DNA of 50,322 nucleotides, taken from positions 1 through 50,322 of the forward strand of contig NZ_JADEWY010000035.1 of NCBI RefSeq assembly GCF_015207375.1. The letters run 5' to 3'. Made by a program: the position numbers and the translations under genes. Shown piece after piece: positions 1-8,533 of the stretch. Numbering within the stretch: position 1 is the first letter of the stretch; every line of letters begins with the position of its first letter. Below the pieces are notes generated by a model that saw only the letters and a list, made by a program, of their open reading frames with translations, was not told the DNA's origin and did no database searches. Source of the DNA: Coleofasciculus sp. LEGE 07092. Lineage in GTDB: Bacteria > Cyanobacteriota > Cyanobacteriia > Cyanobacteriales > Coleofasciculaceae.

Positions 1-379
1 CTCCCCACTCCCCTGCCTCCCCTGCCTTCATTGGTGTTCCAAGTTTTCTGATTGCAGCCAGAATAATCATCACCTTGCCACAGCACAACTTCTTGAAATA
101 AGATGGTAGGGTTCTTTGATATAAACTTGGCAATCTTTATAAAGAATTTCTATAAAAAGTTGAAGAAGCGATCGCCGGAAAACCGACTCTACTTGTGTCT
201 ATAGGGCAAGAAGAATTCTGCTGTAGGAGTAATACAGTAGCAGGGTTCCCTACTTTGCGATCGCACCGCCTAGGAGTTAAAGATTCAGGTTTTTCGTTAG
301 GAAAGCAGACGAACACTTAAAAACGGAAAGCGAACTAAAAATCTCCCTATAAAAAATACAATAGAAATACAAAAAGTTT
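1..379. other. Noncoding leader region upstream of the first glycosyltransferase
   Basis: No convincing gene is seen here. The first 30 bases are a C-rich imperfect heptamer-like repeat (variants of ctccccac and ccctgcc), similar in style to the heptamer block near 45.55 kb. Two HIP1 octamers lie at about 168 and 257. The last 60 bases before the gene at 380 are A-rich with no clear Shine-Dalgarno sequence. The promoter of the 0.4-5.6 kb module should lie here, but I cannot assign its boxes. Confidence 0.5.
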
Positions 380-1912
380 ATGGCAGGTCAGAGCAAGGTG
401 CAACAGCCAGCAATTTCGGATAGCCAACGCAGCCATCGGCATATTTTGAAGATGACGTTCGCGCTATCAGTGGGCATCGCGCTGATTTACCTAGCATTCT
501 TAAAACCTGGCATCTGGGGATTCGATGGCAATGATATGCTTAGTGTCTCTAAGTCATTAGTCACCCAGCTAAATTTTACCGTTCCGCCTGGTTCGGGTGC
601 ATTGGGTCGTGACGGTCAGTATTACTCAATCCGCTATCCTTTACTGCCGATTCTAGCAACGCCTTTCGTAGCCATTGGACTGGCACTCGGTGAGGGGTTA
701 AACTTACCTGCTGACTACGTGGCAGCAGTTTGTGCCTTGGTTTTATGCGTGCTGCTGACTGCCTTGACTGCGTCATTAGTTGCCCTTGTAGCCCTGCGTC
801 TAGGCAGCAGCACAACTGGAGCTTATTTAGCCGCATTGTGCTTTGCTTTTGGCACAACAGCCTTAGTCTATTCCAGAGAGTTCTTTGCCGAACCCCTGCT
901 CTCTTTCATCACAGTGTCTAGCCTGTACTTAGCGTTTGGCAAAACCAATCGCGCCCATGCAGGGGCTAGTATATTGGCGGGTCTGGCACTCACTGCCAAA
1001 CCCGCAGGCATCGTAATTGGACCTGTGCTATCTGCCTATTTGCTGCTTAAGCGGTATCCCCTGCGCAATGCTCTCGGTCCGATGCTTGGTACAGTCATGG
1101 GCTTTATGCTGTACATGGCTTATAACTACCTGAGGTTTGGCAGTCTGCTCTCTACTGGACAAAATGCCTCAAAATTTGGCTTGGACGGGGTGCTGCCACG
1201 CTTCTTGGGCTTGCTGTTCAGTCCGGGAGCAGGAGGAGGCTTGATTTGGTACTGTCCGCCAACTATTCTGGCAATTATCGGTTTTCGCAAAGTGCTAAAG
1301 TCCAAGCCCCTAGAAGCATTGGCAGTGGCGGGAATATTTTTAGGCTATCTGGTACTTCATTCCTTTTGGGAATTTGGCGGGTGGAGTTGGGGACCTCGAT
1401 TTCTAGTGCCTGCATTGCCAGGACTGATGGCTTTGACAGCACTGATTGAGAAGAAATGGTGGAAGTGGTTGATTGCCCTGACAGTACTGGGATTCCTGGC
1501 AAATGCCCCCACCCTGGTATCGTACTTCCAGGGCTACTATGCCGAAGCCTTGGATGGCGGCTATATCAAGCAAGCTAGGGCACTGTGGGGTTCACCTGCC
1601 GATGCTCCTCTGTTTAACGCTTGGGGAGCTGCTTTCCGACAAATGAGTACGGCTTTGACGACAGATGTTCGGGATGTACTCCGTGAATCCGGTGTACCAC
1701 CAGAACCCGGTCAGATGGCGAGTGCCGAGTTACTAAGGATTGTGGCGGTGTGGTGGTGGGTTTTGCCTGCTGCTGGTATTCCCATATGGGTGGGGGGACT
1801 GTTTGCAGCGTTAATGGTGGGAGTTGGAGTGTGGGTGTTGCGCTGGGGGTGGGGGCAAGCTGATCAAATACCAAAACCCAATGGTAATATCCAGGAATCC
1901 GTTAACCTCTAA
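380..1912 (+). CDS. Polytopic membrane glycosyltransferase, GT39/ArnT-like
   Basis: A 510-residue protein with a soluble N-terminus of about 25 residues followed by roughly ten or more hydrophobic segments. This is the layout of GT-C enzymes that take a sugar from a polyprenyl-phosphate donor and transfer it on the outer face of the membrane. After the first membrane segment comes an acidic loop motif, GFDGNDM (residues 47-53), in the place where GT39 proteins carry catalytic acidic residues. A later loop is rich in Trp and Gly (FWEFGGWSWGPRF), as is common in this superfamily. The gene stands first in a plus-strand series, 71 bases ahead of a DPM1-like GT2 that could make its donor. The ATG has no good ribosome-binding site. 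The sugar and acceptor are unknown. Confidence 0.7.
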   Translation: MAGQSKVQQPAISDSQRSHRHILKMTFALSVGIALIYLAFLKPGIWGFDGNDMLSVSKSLVTQLNFTVPPGSGALGRDGQYYSIRYPLLPILATPFVAIGLALGEGLNLPADYVAAVCALVLCVLLTALTASLVALVALRLGSSTTGAYLAALCFAFGTTALVYSREFFAEPLLSFITVSSLYLAFGKTNRAHAGASILAGLALTAKPAGIVIGPVLSAYLLLKRYPLRNALGPMLGTVMGFMLYMAYNYLRFGSLLSTGQNASKFGLDGVLPRFLGLLFSPGAGGGLIWYCPPTILAIIGFRKVLKSKPLEALAVAGIFLGYLVLHSFWEFGGWSWGPRFLVPALPGLMALTALIEKKWWKWLIALTVLGFLANAPTLVSYFQGYYAEALDGGYIKQARALWGSPADAPLFNAWGAAFRQMSTALTTDVRDVLRESGVPPEPGQMASAELLRIVAVWWWVLPAAGIPIWVGGLFAALMVGVGVWVLRWGWGQADQIPKPNGNIQESVNL

Positions 1913-1983
1913 GCAGACCTGAGGGCATCACTGAAAAGCACCGTTTCATCGTTGCTTATCCTTGTAGGTCAACACTAACGACA

Positions 1984-2943
1984 ATGAAACTGATTATTCA
2001 ACTCCCTTGTTATAACGAAGAGGCAACTCTAGGGCTAACCCTCTCGGAGCTGCCCCGTGAAGTGCCTGGGGTCGATACAGTAGAGTGGCTGATTATCAAT
2101 GATGGCAGCCTTGATCGCACGGTGGACGTGGCAAAAGCTTGTGGTGTGGATCATATCGTCAGCTTTGACCACAATCAAGGTTTGGCTAAGGCTTTCATGG
2201 CTGGTATAGAGGCTTCCTTAAAGGCAGGAGCGGATATTATTGTTAATACTGATGCCGACAATCAGTATTGTGCTGAAGATATTCCCAAACTGATTGAACC
2301 CATCTTAAGAGGTGAGGCGGAAATTGTGATTGGTGCCAGACCGATCCAACAAATCCAACATTTCTCTCCTGCCAAAAAGTTTCTGCAACGATTAGGGAGT
2401 TGGGTGGTACGGATTGCTAGTAAAACCAATGTGCCCGACGCGCCAAGTGGTTTCCGCGCCATGAGCCGCCATGCCGCCATACAATTCAATGTCTTTAATG
2501 AATACACCTACACTTTAGAAACTATCATTCAAGCCGGACAGAAGGGAATAGCGATCGCTTCTGTACCGATTAGAACCAACGGGTACCTACGTCCCTCCCG
2601 TCTTGTCAAGAGCATTTCTGCCTACATCCAGCGATCAATTCTGACCATTGTGCGCATCTTCATGACCTATCAGCCGCTCCGGTTTTTTACAGTTCTGGGG
2701 ACGGTTCCTTTCAGCTTAGGCTTTATCCTGTGCGTGCGCTGGTTAGTGCTATACGATCCTGATCGAAGCCGTTCTCCCAGCTTAATTGTGGCGGCAGTTC
2801 TGATTCTGATTGGCTTTCAACTGTGGATGTTTGGCTTGGTTGCCGACCTCATGGCAGTGAATCGCAAGCTCTTAGAGGATATTCAACTGCGACAGCGGCG
2901 CTCTGAAATTGATGCACATAACAAAAACAAGCAGCTATTATGA
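1984..2943 (+). CDS. GT2 family glycosyltransferase, DPM1-like with C-terminal membrane helices
   Basis: A 319-residue GT-A fold enzyme. The N-terminus has the nucleotide-binding start (LPCYNEE, residues 7-13), the INDGS strand (38-42) and the metal-binding DxD as DAD at 90-92. The family makes polyprenyl-phosphate-hexose from a nucleotide sugar on the cytoplasmic side. Two hydrophobic helices near residues 235-255 and 265-290 anchor it, as in GtrB-like proteins. It lies directly after the GT39-like gene, a common pairing in which GT2 makes the lipid-linked sugar and the GT-C enzyme uses it. The family is well supported; the sugar specificity is not visible. Confidence 0.85.
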   Translation: MKLIIQLPCYNEEATLGLTLSELPREVPGVDTVEWLIINDGSLDRTVDVAKACGVDHIVSFDHNQGLAKAFMAGIEASLKAGADIIVNTDADNQYCAEDIPKLIEPILRGEAEIVIGARPIQQIQHFSPAKKFLQRLGSWVVRIASKTNVPDAPSGFRAMSRHAAIQFNVFNEYTYTLETIIQAGQKGIAIASVPIRTNGYLRPSRLVKSISAYIQRSILTIVRIFMTYQPLRFFTVLGTVPFSLGFILCVRWLVLYDPDRSRSPSLIVAAVLILIGFQLWMFGLVADLMAVNRKLLEDIQLRQRRSEIDAHNKNKQLL

Positions 2944-2978
2944 ATTATCCTTTGTGGCAGCGGATTAGGTAACGGATT

Positions 2979-3013
2979 GACCAATAACTAATGACCAATG
3001 ACTAACAACTAAT
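2979..3013 (+). repeat. Heptanucleotide short tandem repeat running into a start codon
   Basis: Five consecutive 7-base units follow each other: gaccaat, aactaat, gaccaat, gactaac and aactaat. The start codon of the next gene (3012-3014) overlaps the end of the last unit. Degenerate heptamer arrays of this kind (STRR) are known in filamentous cyanobacteria. No Shine-Dalgarno sequence is visible here. Confidence 0.8.
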
Positions 3014-4604
3014 GACTAGAGACTTATTTGCCCACGAAGCTTTAGCCCAAATCCCTAAACTCCTCACCCTGCTAGACCGCAACCCCCACAGTCCCACCTA
3101 TGGTTGCTTTGACCGCAACTTCTGGCAGTACAAAATTATCGACTTTCCTAGCGGTATGGCGCAGGAGTTTGTCTTGCCCCTAGCATTGGCGTACAATACT
3201 CCCTTACCGGACAATTCCTTCTACCAAGAGCCAGCAATTCGGAACTGGGTAGAGGCTGGCATTCTCTACGCTGCTGCTAGCGCTCACCCAGATGGGTCTT
3301 GCGATGATTATTTTCCTTTCGAGCGAGCGGGAGGAGCGGCAGCATTTTCTCTGCTCGCCTGTATCGAAAGTTACAGCGAACTTGGGCTGAATAATCCCGT
3401 TGCCTTGAAATTTTTCGAGAAACGAGCCGACTGGTTAGCACATCACCAAGAAAGCGGACGCCTCACCAACCATCAAGCCTTAATTGTGCTGTGTTTGGAT
3501 TTGCTCTCTAACCTGTTGCAGACTACCAAGTGGGATAGAGCAAGGGTACATCGTCTAGAACAAGTGTTGTCTTGGCAAAATCCTGAAGGCTGGTTTGTTG
3601 AATATGAAGGCTGCGACCCCGGTTATCACACTCTGACTATTTCTTGTCTGGCGCGGATTTATAAGCTCAGACCTGATCCCAGACTAAAAGAAGCGCTAAT
3701 TAAGGCAGTTGAGCTAGCAGCAGAATTCGTCCATCCCGATGGGTCTTATGGGGGGGAATATACCAGTCGCAATACTTACAATTTCTTTCCCCACGGATTT
3801 GAATTAGTAGGAGAGTGGTTTTCAGATGCTCTCCAAATTAATGATCGCTTTTTGGTAGGACTGGCGAACGGTTTGGCTCCTTGCTATGCCGACGACCACA
3901 TTATCGGACATCATACTTGGAATTATCTACTAACTTGGCGAGATTTTGTCCCAGATAGACCCGCACCAACCCCCCGTCTAACAGGTCGGGTTTGGTTTAA
4001 AGAGGCACAAGTCCTAATCGATCGCCGTCAGGATACGGAACTTTATCTGGCATTAAACAAAGGAGGGGTATTCAAGGTATTTCGGGGCAACCAATTAGTA
4101 GCATCCGACACTCAATTTTCCCTACAGGTAAAAGCGGGAAGTAAGGTAAAAAACGCGGTTGGTCATCTAGTGGACTCTTATGCCGTTAAGGTCGATGACG
4201 ATGAAATTATGATTGAGGGGGAATTGGGATGGGCAAAACAGAAGCAAATGACTCCCCTTAATTTGATGATTTTACGACTAGTAATGCTGACAGTGGGGCG
4301 GTTCTTTCCTAATTTAATCCGCAAACTCTTGCAAAAAATGCTAATTACGGGAAAAAATAAGGCTCCCTTTCACTTCCGTCGCCGTTTGGAGTGGCAAGAC
4401 GGACACTGGTATGTCAGCGATGAGTTACAAGCTAAATCTTGGCAGGAAGTCATTGCGGCTGGAATGGGTGGCGACCAAACGTCGATCTACGTGGTGATGA
4501 GTCGCACGTTTCAAAAGGGTCAGTTGCAACCTTGGCTTGACTTGACGGATGAAGTTAAAAAACTGGATGGCTATGAGTGGCTGAAATTAGAACGTAATTT
4601 TTAA
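3012..4604 (+). CDS. Predicted alpha/alpha-toroid protein, heparinase/alginate-lyase-like
   Basis: A 530-residue protein with no signal peptide. Residues 1-300 show repeating helical pairs with aromatic and Asp/His-rich turns. TNHQ (near 152-155) and the GCDPGYHTL stretch (near 200) resemble the Asn-His and Tyr-His sites in the N-terminal toroid of heparinase II/III and oligoalginate lyases. The C-terminal third looks beta-rich and would match the beta-sandwich domain of such lyases. The similarity is by pattern only, so lyase activity is inference; it could instead be a non-catalytic or epimerase-like relative. It sits between a GT2 and a flippase-like gene, so a role in glycan trimming or remodelling fits. 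The start codon is embedded in a heptamer repeat. Confidence 0.5.
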   Translation: MTRDLFAHEALAQIPKLLTLLDRNPHSPTYGCFDRNFWQYKIIDFPSGMAQEFVLPLALAYNTPLPDNSFYQEPAIRNWVEAGILYAAASAHPDGSCDDYFPFERAGGAAAFSLLACIESYSELGLNNPVALKFFEKRADWLAHHQESGRLTNHQALIVLCLDLLSNLLQTTKWDRARVHRLEQVLSWQNPEGWFVEYEGCDPGYHTLTISCLARIYKLRPDPRLKEALIKAVELAAEFVHPDGSYGGEYTSRNTYNFFPHGFELVGEWFSDALQINDRFLVGLANGLAPCYADDHIIGHHTWNYLLTWRDFVPDRPAPTPRLTGRVWFKEAQVLIDRRQDTELYLALNKGGVFKVFRGNQLVASDTQFSLQVKAGSKVKNAVGHLVDSYAVKVDDDEIMIEGELGWAKQKQMTPLNLMILRLVMLTVGRFFPNLIRKLLQKMLITGKNKAPFHFRRRLEWQDGHWYVSDELQAKSWQEVIAAGMGGDQTSIYVVMSRTFQKGQLQPWLDLTDEVKKLDGYEWLKLERNF

Positions 4605-4616
4605 ATGTGTCATTAG

Positions 4617-4643
4617 ACTAATAACTAATAACTAATAACTAAT
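4617..4643 (+). repeat. Heptanucleotide repeat actaata, 3.9 copies, next to a start codon
   Basis: Three full copies and one six-base copy of actaata end two bases before the ATG at 4646. As at 2979-3013, the repeat occupies the place of the ribosome-binding site. No alternative purine-rich site is seen. Confidence 0.85.
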
Positions 4644-4645
4644 CT

Positions 4646-5602
4646 ATGAAACGACTTATTTCTATTGGTGTCAGTCTTATTATTCTAGCGATAATCTACT
4701 CCAAGATTGATTTTCCAAAACTTATCGAGGTTTTTAAAGATTGCGATCGCCTTTGGATGGTTATTAGTTTGGGAATGGTAATCCCCTTGACGTTAATTAC
4801 CTCGTGGCGATTGCAACAACTGATGCCTAGTGGTTCTCGTCTAGGATTTTTTGAGGCAAATCGTTTGATTTTGGCAGCTAGTGTCTTGAATATGGTGCTG
4901 CCGTCTAAGATGGGTGATATTGCTAAAGCATATTTTATGAAGCAGCGGGGTCATTTGGCAGGGTCACTATCGTTGTCGCTGGTGATTTTTGAGAAGGCGT
5001 GCGATATGCTGTCACTGCTGCTGTGGTGTGCCTTTGGGTTGCTGCTCTATGAACAGAAGGATTGGTTGTTTTGGATCATGACTACTGCGGTAGGAATTGG
5101 TCTGGTTATGGGGATATTTCTCCTGGCGTCTCGGAAATTTGCTTATTTTTTCTTTTTGGTTGGCAAGCGATTTGCACCGAAAAAGATACGCTCAAAGTTG
5201 GTCAAAATGCAAGAGTCTTGGGGAGAAATGCATGACTACTTTTGGCGCGATAAAAATCAGCTATTAAAAATTACTTCTACGTCAATTTTTATTTGGTTTT
5301 TGCACTTGTTGCAAATTTGGTTTTTTATCCTAGCACTCAACGCTTGGACGCCGTTTGTTGCAAATTTGGCGCTTTCGCCCCTAGCAATCTTGGCAGGATT
5401 GTTGCCCCTAACTTTTGCTGGAGTTGGTACTCGTGATGCCGCTTTAGTGATATTTTATCAACCTTATTTTGACGCAGCAACAGCGGCAGCTTTAGGATTG
5501 CTCTGTACGTCTCGTTACTTGTTACCGGCTATTGGTGGTTTGCCCTTTTTGGGACAATTTTTGTCAACGGTGCGCATGATGAAGTTGGAGAGAGAGGAGT
5601 AG
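4646..5602 (+). CDS. UPF0104/AglD-type flippase-like membrane protein
   Basis: A 318-residue protein with seven to eight hydrophobic segments, in the family that includes the membrane part of lysylphosphatidylglycerol synthase (MprF) and UPF0104/AglD proteins. The pattern seen is a short N-terminal helix, a conserved middle segment (VLPSKMGDIAKAYF, close to the family signature P.k.GE..r...l), and a C-terminal GLLPLTFAGVGTRDAAL segment, also typical of the family. The soluble MprF aminoacyl domain is missing. Relatives are believed to move lipids across the membrane. Its place after GT39, GT2 and the toroid protein suggests transport or control of the lipid-linked sugar. The substrate is unknown. 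Confidence 0.75.
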   Translation: MKRLISIGVSLIILAIIYSKIDFPKLIEVFKDCDRLWMVISLGMVIPLTLITSWRLQQLMPSGSRLGFFEANRLILAASVLNMVLPSKMGDIAKAYFMKQRGHLAGSLSLSLVIFEKACDMLSLLLWCAFGLLLYEQKDWLFWIMTTAVGIGLVMGIFLLASRKFAYFFFLVGKRFAPKKIRSKLVKMQESWGEMHDYFWRDKNQLLKITSTSIFIWFLHLLQIWFFILALNAWTPFVANLALSPLAILAGLLPLTFAGVGTRDAALVIFYQPYFDAATAAALGLLCTSRYLLPAIGGLPFLGQFLSTVRMMKLEREE

Positions 5603-5811
5603 GGGGAGCTGGGGTGACGGAATAACTGCTGGGAAAAGCCTTTCGGACAAGCCGATGAACGAATTGAGGATTTTAGTCACGGGTTAAGTTGATACAAATC
5701 ACATTCTGGATGTGTTAAATATCACAACTTGCCTCAGCACTGCATCACTGATCGGATGGCAAAAAGATTAAAAATTGGACAATAGTGGCTATATAAATTC
5801 AGCAACCATCC

Positions 5812-7287
5812 ATGATTCTAAGCCGTGATAGTTTGCCAGCTAATTTTCCCGTATGGGTGGAGTGCTACAAAACTATTTACAAAAACCTTATAAAGCGGAC
5901 AAGGCAGTTGCAAGCAGCGAATGAAAAATTAGTGAACGAAGTTGCTGAACGTCAACGGATAGAAGCAGTTCTACAGCAAGCGGAAATGAAGTATCGCCGT
6001 ATCTTTGAGAACGCTGTTGAGGGCATTTTTCAAACAACTCCCGACGGACGCTATCAAGCTTGCAATCCAGCATTGGCAAGAATCTACGGCTACGAATCTG
6101 CCGCTCAACTCCTCGAAAATTTGACGAATATCGAGCAGCAGCTTTACGTCGATGAGAATCGACGCCGTGAGTTCATTGAGCAATTGCGCATCTGTGACTC
6201 TGTATCTGGCTTTGAATCTCAGGTTTATCGCCAAGATGGCAGTATTATTTGGATTTCTGAGAATGCTAGGGCAGTTCGCGATCGCAATGGTAAGTTACTC
6301 TACTATGAGGGCTTTGTCACTGATATTACCCAGGAAAAACGAGCTGAAGAATCGTTACAGCAATCGGAAGCTAAATCTAAAGCCCAAGGGCAGGAACTCG
6401 AAGGAGCTTTGATTCAACTGCAAGAAATTCAAAAGCAGTTGCTCGAAAAAGAACACCTCTCTACCTTAGGACAGTTACTCGCTGGTGTTGCCCACGAAAT
6501 TAACAATCCTGTCAACTTTCTGTGCAATAATTTTCCCCACGCGCAGCAGTACACGGAGGAAATGATAAAACTCCTACGGCTCTACGCCAAATACTATCCC
6601 GAACCCGCACCAGAAATTCAACAGCAAGCTGAGGCAATCGAGCTAGATTTCCTGATTAAAGATTTTCCTAAAACTTTATTCTCCATGCAGATGGGAGCTA
6701 ACCGTATTTACCAAATCGTTCACTCCCTAAAGAGCGTATCGGCAGGAACTGACGAGCAGCAGTCGGTAGATATTCACGCCGGCATTGATAGTACCCTGTT
6801 AATTCTCCACTATCGCTTGAAAGCGAAAGGGGACGATGGGGGAATTTCCGTTTTTAAAGACTATGGAAAATTGCCACCCGTGACTTGCTATCCCTGTGCG
6901 TTGAACCAGGTGTTCATGAATTTGCTTTGTAATGCTATTGACGCCTTGGAAGAATTAAAGGCTCAACGATTGAATAGTAAAGATTCTGATCAGCACTCTA
7001 TAACGCCCTCGATTTGGATTCGTACCGAAGTCAAAAATGACGATAATTCCCATCCATGGGCAGTTATCAGAATTACCGATAATGGATTGGGAATGAAAGA
7101 CGACGTTAGACAACGAGTGTATGAACCTTTTTTTACCACTAAACCCTCAGATAAAGGGACTGGCTTAGGTTTGTCGATTAGCTATAAAATTGTCGTTGAA
7201 AAACACGGCGGTAAACTAAACTGTATTTCTACACCTGGACAGGGAACGGAGTTTGTGGTTGAAGTTCCTATAGCAATTCCTATTTAA
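5812..7287 (+). CDS. Soluble PAS-domain sensor histidine kinase
   Basis: A 491-residue protein without membrane segments. A coiled coil (about 25-60) leads into a PAS domain with PAC end (60-180), a second coiled coil (185-215) and the H-box LAGVAHEINNP with phospho-acceptor His228. The catalytic ATPase domain has its N-box around Asn374 (MNLLCNAIDAL), the G1 box TDNGLGM, the F-box EPFFTTK and the G2 box GTGLGLS, so all parts look intact. The H-box spacing with a long insert before the ATPase domain is usual in cyanobacterial hybrid-derived kinases. No response regulator is next to it, so it is an orphan kinase whose signal and partner are unknown. The start codon lacks a clear ribosome-binding site. 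Confidence 0.9.
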   Translation: MILSRDSLPANFPVWVECYKTIYKNLIKRTRQLQAANEKLVNEVAERQRIEAVLQQAEMKYRRIFENAVEGIFQTTPDGRYQACNPALARIYGYESAAQLLENLTNIEQQLYVDENRRREFIEQLRICDSVSGFESQVYRQDGSIIWISENARAVRDRNGKLLYYEGFVTDITQEKRAEESLQQSEAKSKAQGQELEGALIQLQEIQKQLLEKEHLSTLGQLLAGVAHEINNPVNFLCNNFPHAQQYTEEMIKLLRLYAKYYPEPAPEIQQQAEAIELDFLIKDFPKTLFSMQMGANRIYQIVHSLKSVSAGTDEQQSVDIHAGIDSTLLILHYRLKAKGDDGGISVFKDYGKLPPVTCYPCALNQVFMNLLCNAIDALEELKAQRLNSKDSDQHSITPSIWIRTEVKNDDNSHPWAVIRITDNGLGMKDDVRQRVYEPFFTTKPSDKGTGLGLSISYKIVVEKHGGKLNCISTPGQGTEFVVEVPIAIPI

Positions 7288-7311
7288 GTGAAATATATCT
7301 AGTTTTCTTGC

Positions 7312-7332
7312 CTACTCTCTACTCCCTACTCC
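7312..7332 (+). repeat. Heptanucleotide repeat ctactcc, three units
   Basis: Units ctactct, ctactcc and ctactcc lie between the convergent histidine kinase and galT genes. This is the common cyanobacterial STRR heptamer. No strong terminator hairpin was found in the same gap. Confidence 0.8.
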
Positions 7333-7380
7333 CTAAAATCCATGACCTTGTTGTAGAAATATTATAGACAACATCTCTAC

Positions 7381-8382
7381 TCATTCAGCATTTAAGAAAT
7401 CGGCATCCGCTTCTGGGATAGAGGGATTCACGTTGATACCAGAACCCATTTCAAATCCGGCTGGAGTCGTCAGCCTGGGTTTAATTTGGCAATACCAGTG
7501 AACTTGGGGTTCATCGGCTTTGTAGCGAGGAGCCGTGTTGATGACGTAATTGTAATCGGGATCGTGTAATTTTTCGTACAGCTTGGTGAGGACGCTCTTT
7601 AGGATTAAAGCAAAACCTTCTTTATCTAAATCTGAAATATTGCCAAAGTCCGCCTGATGCTTTTTAGGCATAATCCAAACTTCAAACGGAACATCAGCAG
7701 CGAAGGGAACAAATGCTAGAAACAATTCATGTTCCTGAACCACTCGTCGGCGATGGTGCCTTTCAAACTCCAAGATGTCGCAGTACACACACCGCCCCCG
7801 AAGATCGTAGTATCGTTGAACCTCTTGCTCTCGCCACCGAACGTTTTGGGGAACCATACCGGTTACGATAATCTGAGAATGAGGATGGGTTAAAGACGCA
7901 CCGGCTCGTTCTCCATGATTGCGAAAGATAATTGCCATCATATTTTGATGGACTTGCATTAACTCAACGTAACGCTTGTGATAGGTTTCAACAACAGTCT
8001 CCACTTCTGGAGTTGACATCGTGGCGATATCTTGATAGTGATCGGGACTTTCAATAACCACGTCATGTTGACCGTATCCCGGCATCGCCACATAAATGCC
8101 GTCCTGCGATCGCTCCGTATTCTCGTTTGATGTTAAGGCAGGAAACTTGTTGGGAACAACCCTCGTCTGCCAACCCTCATGATGTTTGCTAGGTATCTCC
8201 AAGGAAATTGACGATAACTTGTGTTCATTAGCAGGGCAAAAGGGACAATCTGGTGGTGGGAGGAAAGAGGATTGCTTTTCTCGACTTTTTTGTTGAAAAT
8301 CGTGAGGGCGTTCACGCCGACTCGGTGCGTAAATCACCCATTCTTTCGTCACCTTGTTTAGCCTGATTTGACCCGATTGCAT
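7381..8382 (-). CDS. galT: Galactose-1-phosphate uridylyltransferase
   Basis: A 333-residue GalT of the HIT superfamily. It interconverts UDP-glucose plus galactose-1-phosphate with glucose-1-phosphate plus UDP-galactose (Leloir pathway). The active-site triad HPHSQ is intact at 166-170, with His168 the expected uridylylated nucleotide. The zinc-binding CPFC pair (46 and 49) and a second Cys pair (CVYC) are present. The N-terminal RLNKVTKEWVIYAPSR segment is the usual start. The gene is divergent from sucrose-phosphate synthase, with about 150 bases between them. In this window full of glycosyltransferases, it could help to supply UDP-galactose. Confidence 0.93.
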   Translation of the reverse strand: MQSGQIRLNKVTKEWVIYAPSRRERPHDFQQKSREKQSSFLPPPDCPFCPANEHKLSSISLEIPSKHHEGWQTRVVPNKFPALTSNENTERSQDGIYVAMPGYGQHDVVIESPDHYQDIATMSTPEVETVVETYHKRYVELMQVHQNMMAIIFRNHGERAGASLTHPHSQIIVTGMVPQNVRWREQEVQRYYDLRGRCVYCDILEFERHHRRRVVQEHELFLAFVPFAADVPFEVWIMPKKHQADFGNISDLDKEGFALILKSVLTKLYEKLHDPDYNYVINTAPRYKADEPQVHWYCQIKPRLTTPAGFEMGSGINVNPSIPEADADFLNAE

Positions 8383-8533
8383 TGTCTCGATTCTGGCAGC
8401 GTTTTAATTATCTCTTATAAGCTGTAACAGTTAATAGAGGAGTGTCACGTATCATAGTGATAATTGGTCATCTAAACCCACATTCCAAGCAGTAAGCTAA
8501 CTGACAAAAAACCAAGCAGTATCAAATCCCTCA

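Noticed and set aside
7333-7380. Possible hairpin terminator between the histidine kinase and galT
   Set aside because: Only weak, interrupted pairing (ttgttgtag and ctataatat style); not strong enough to call.
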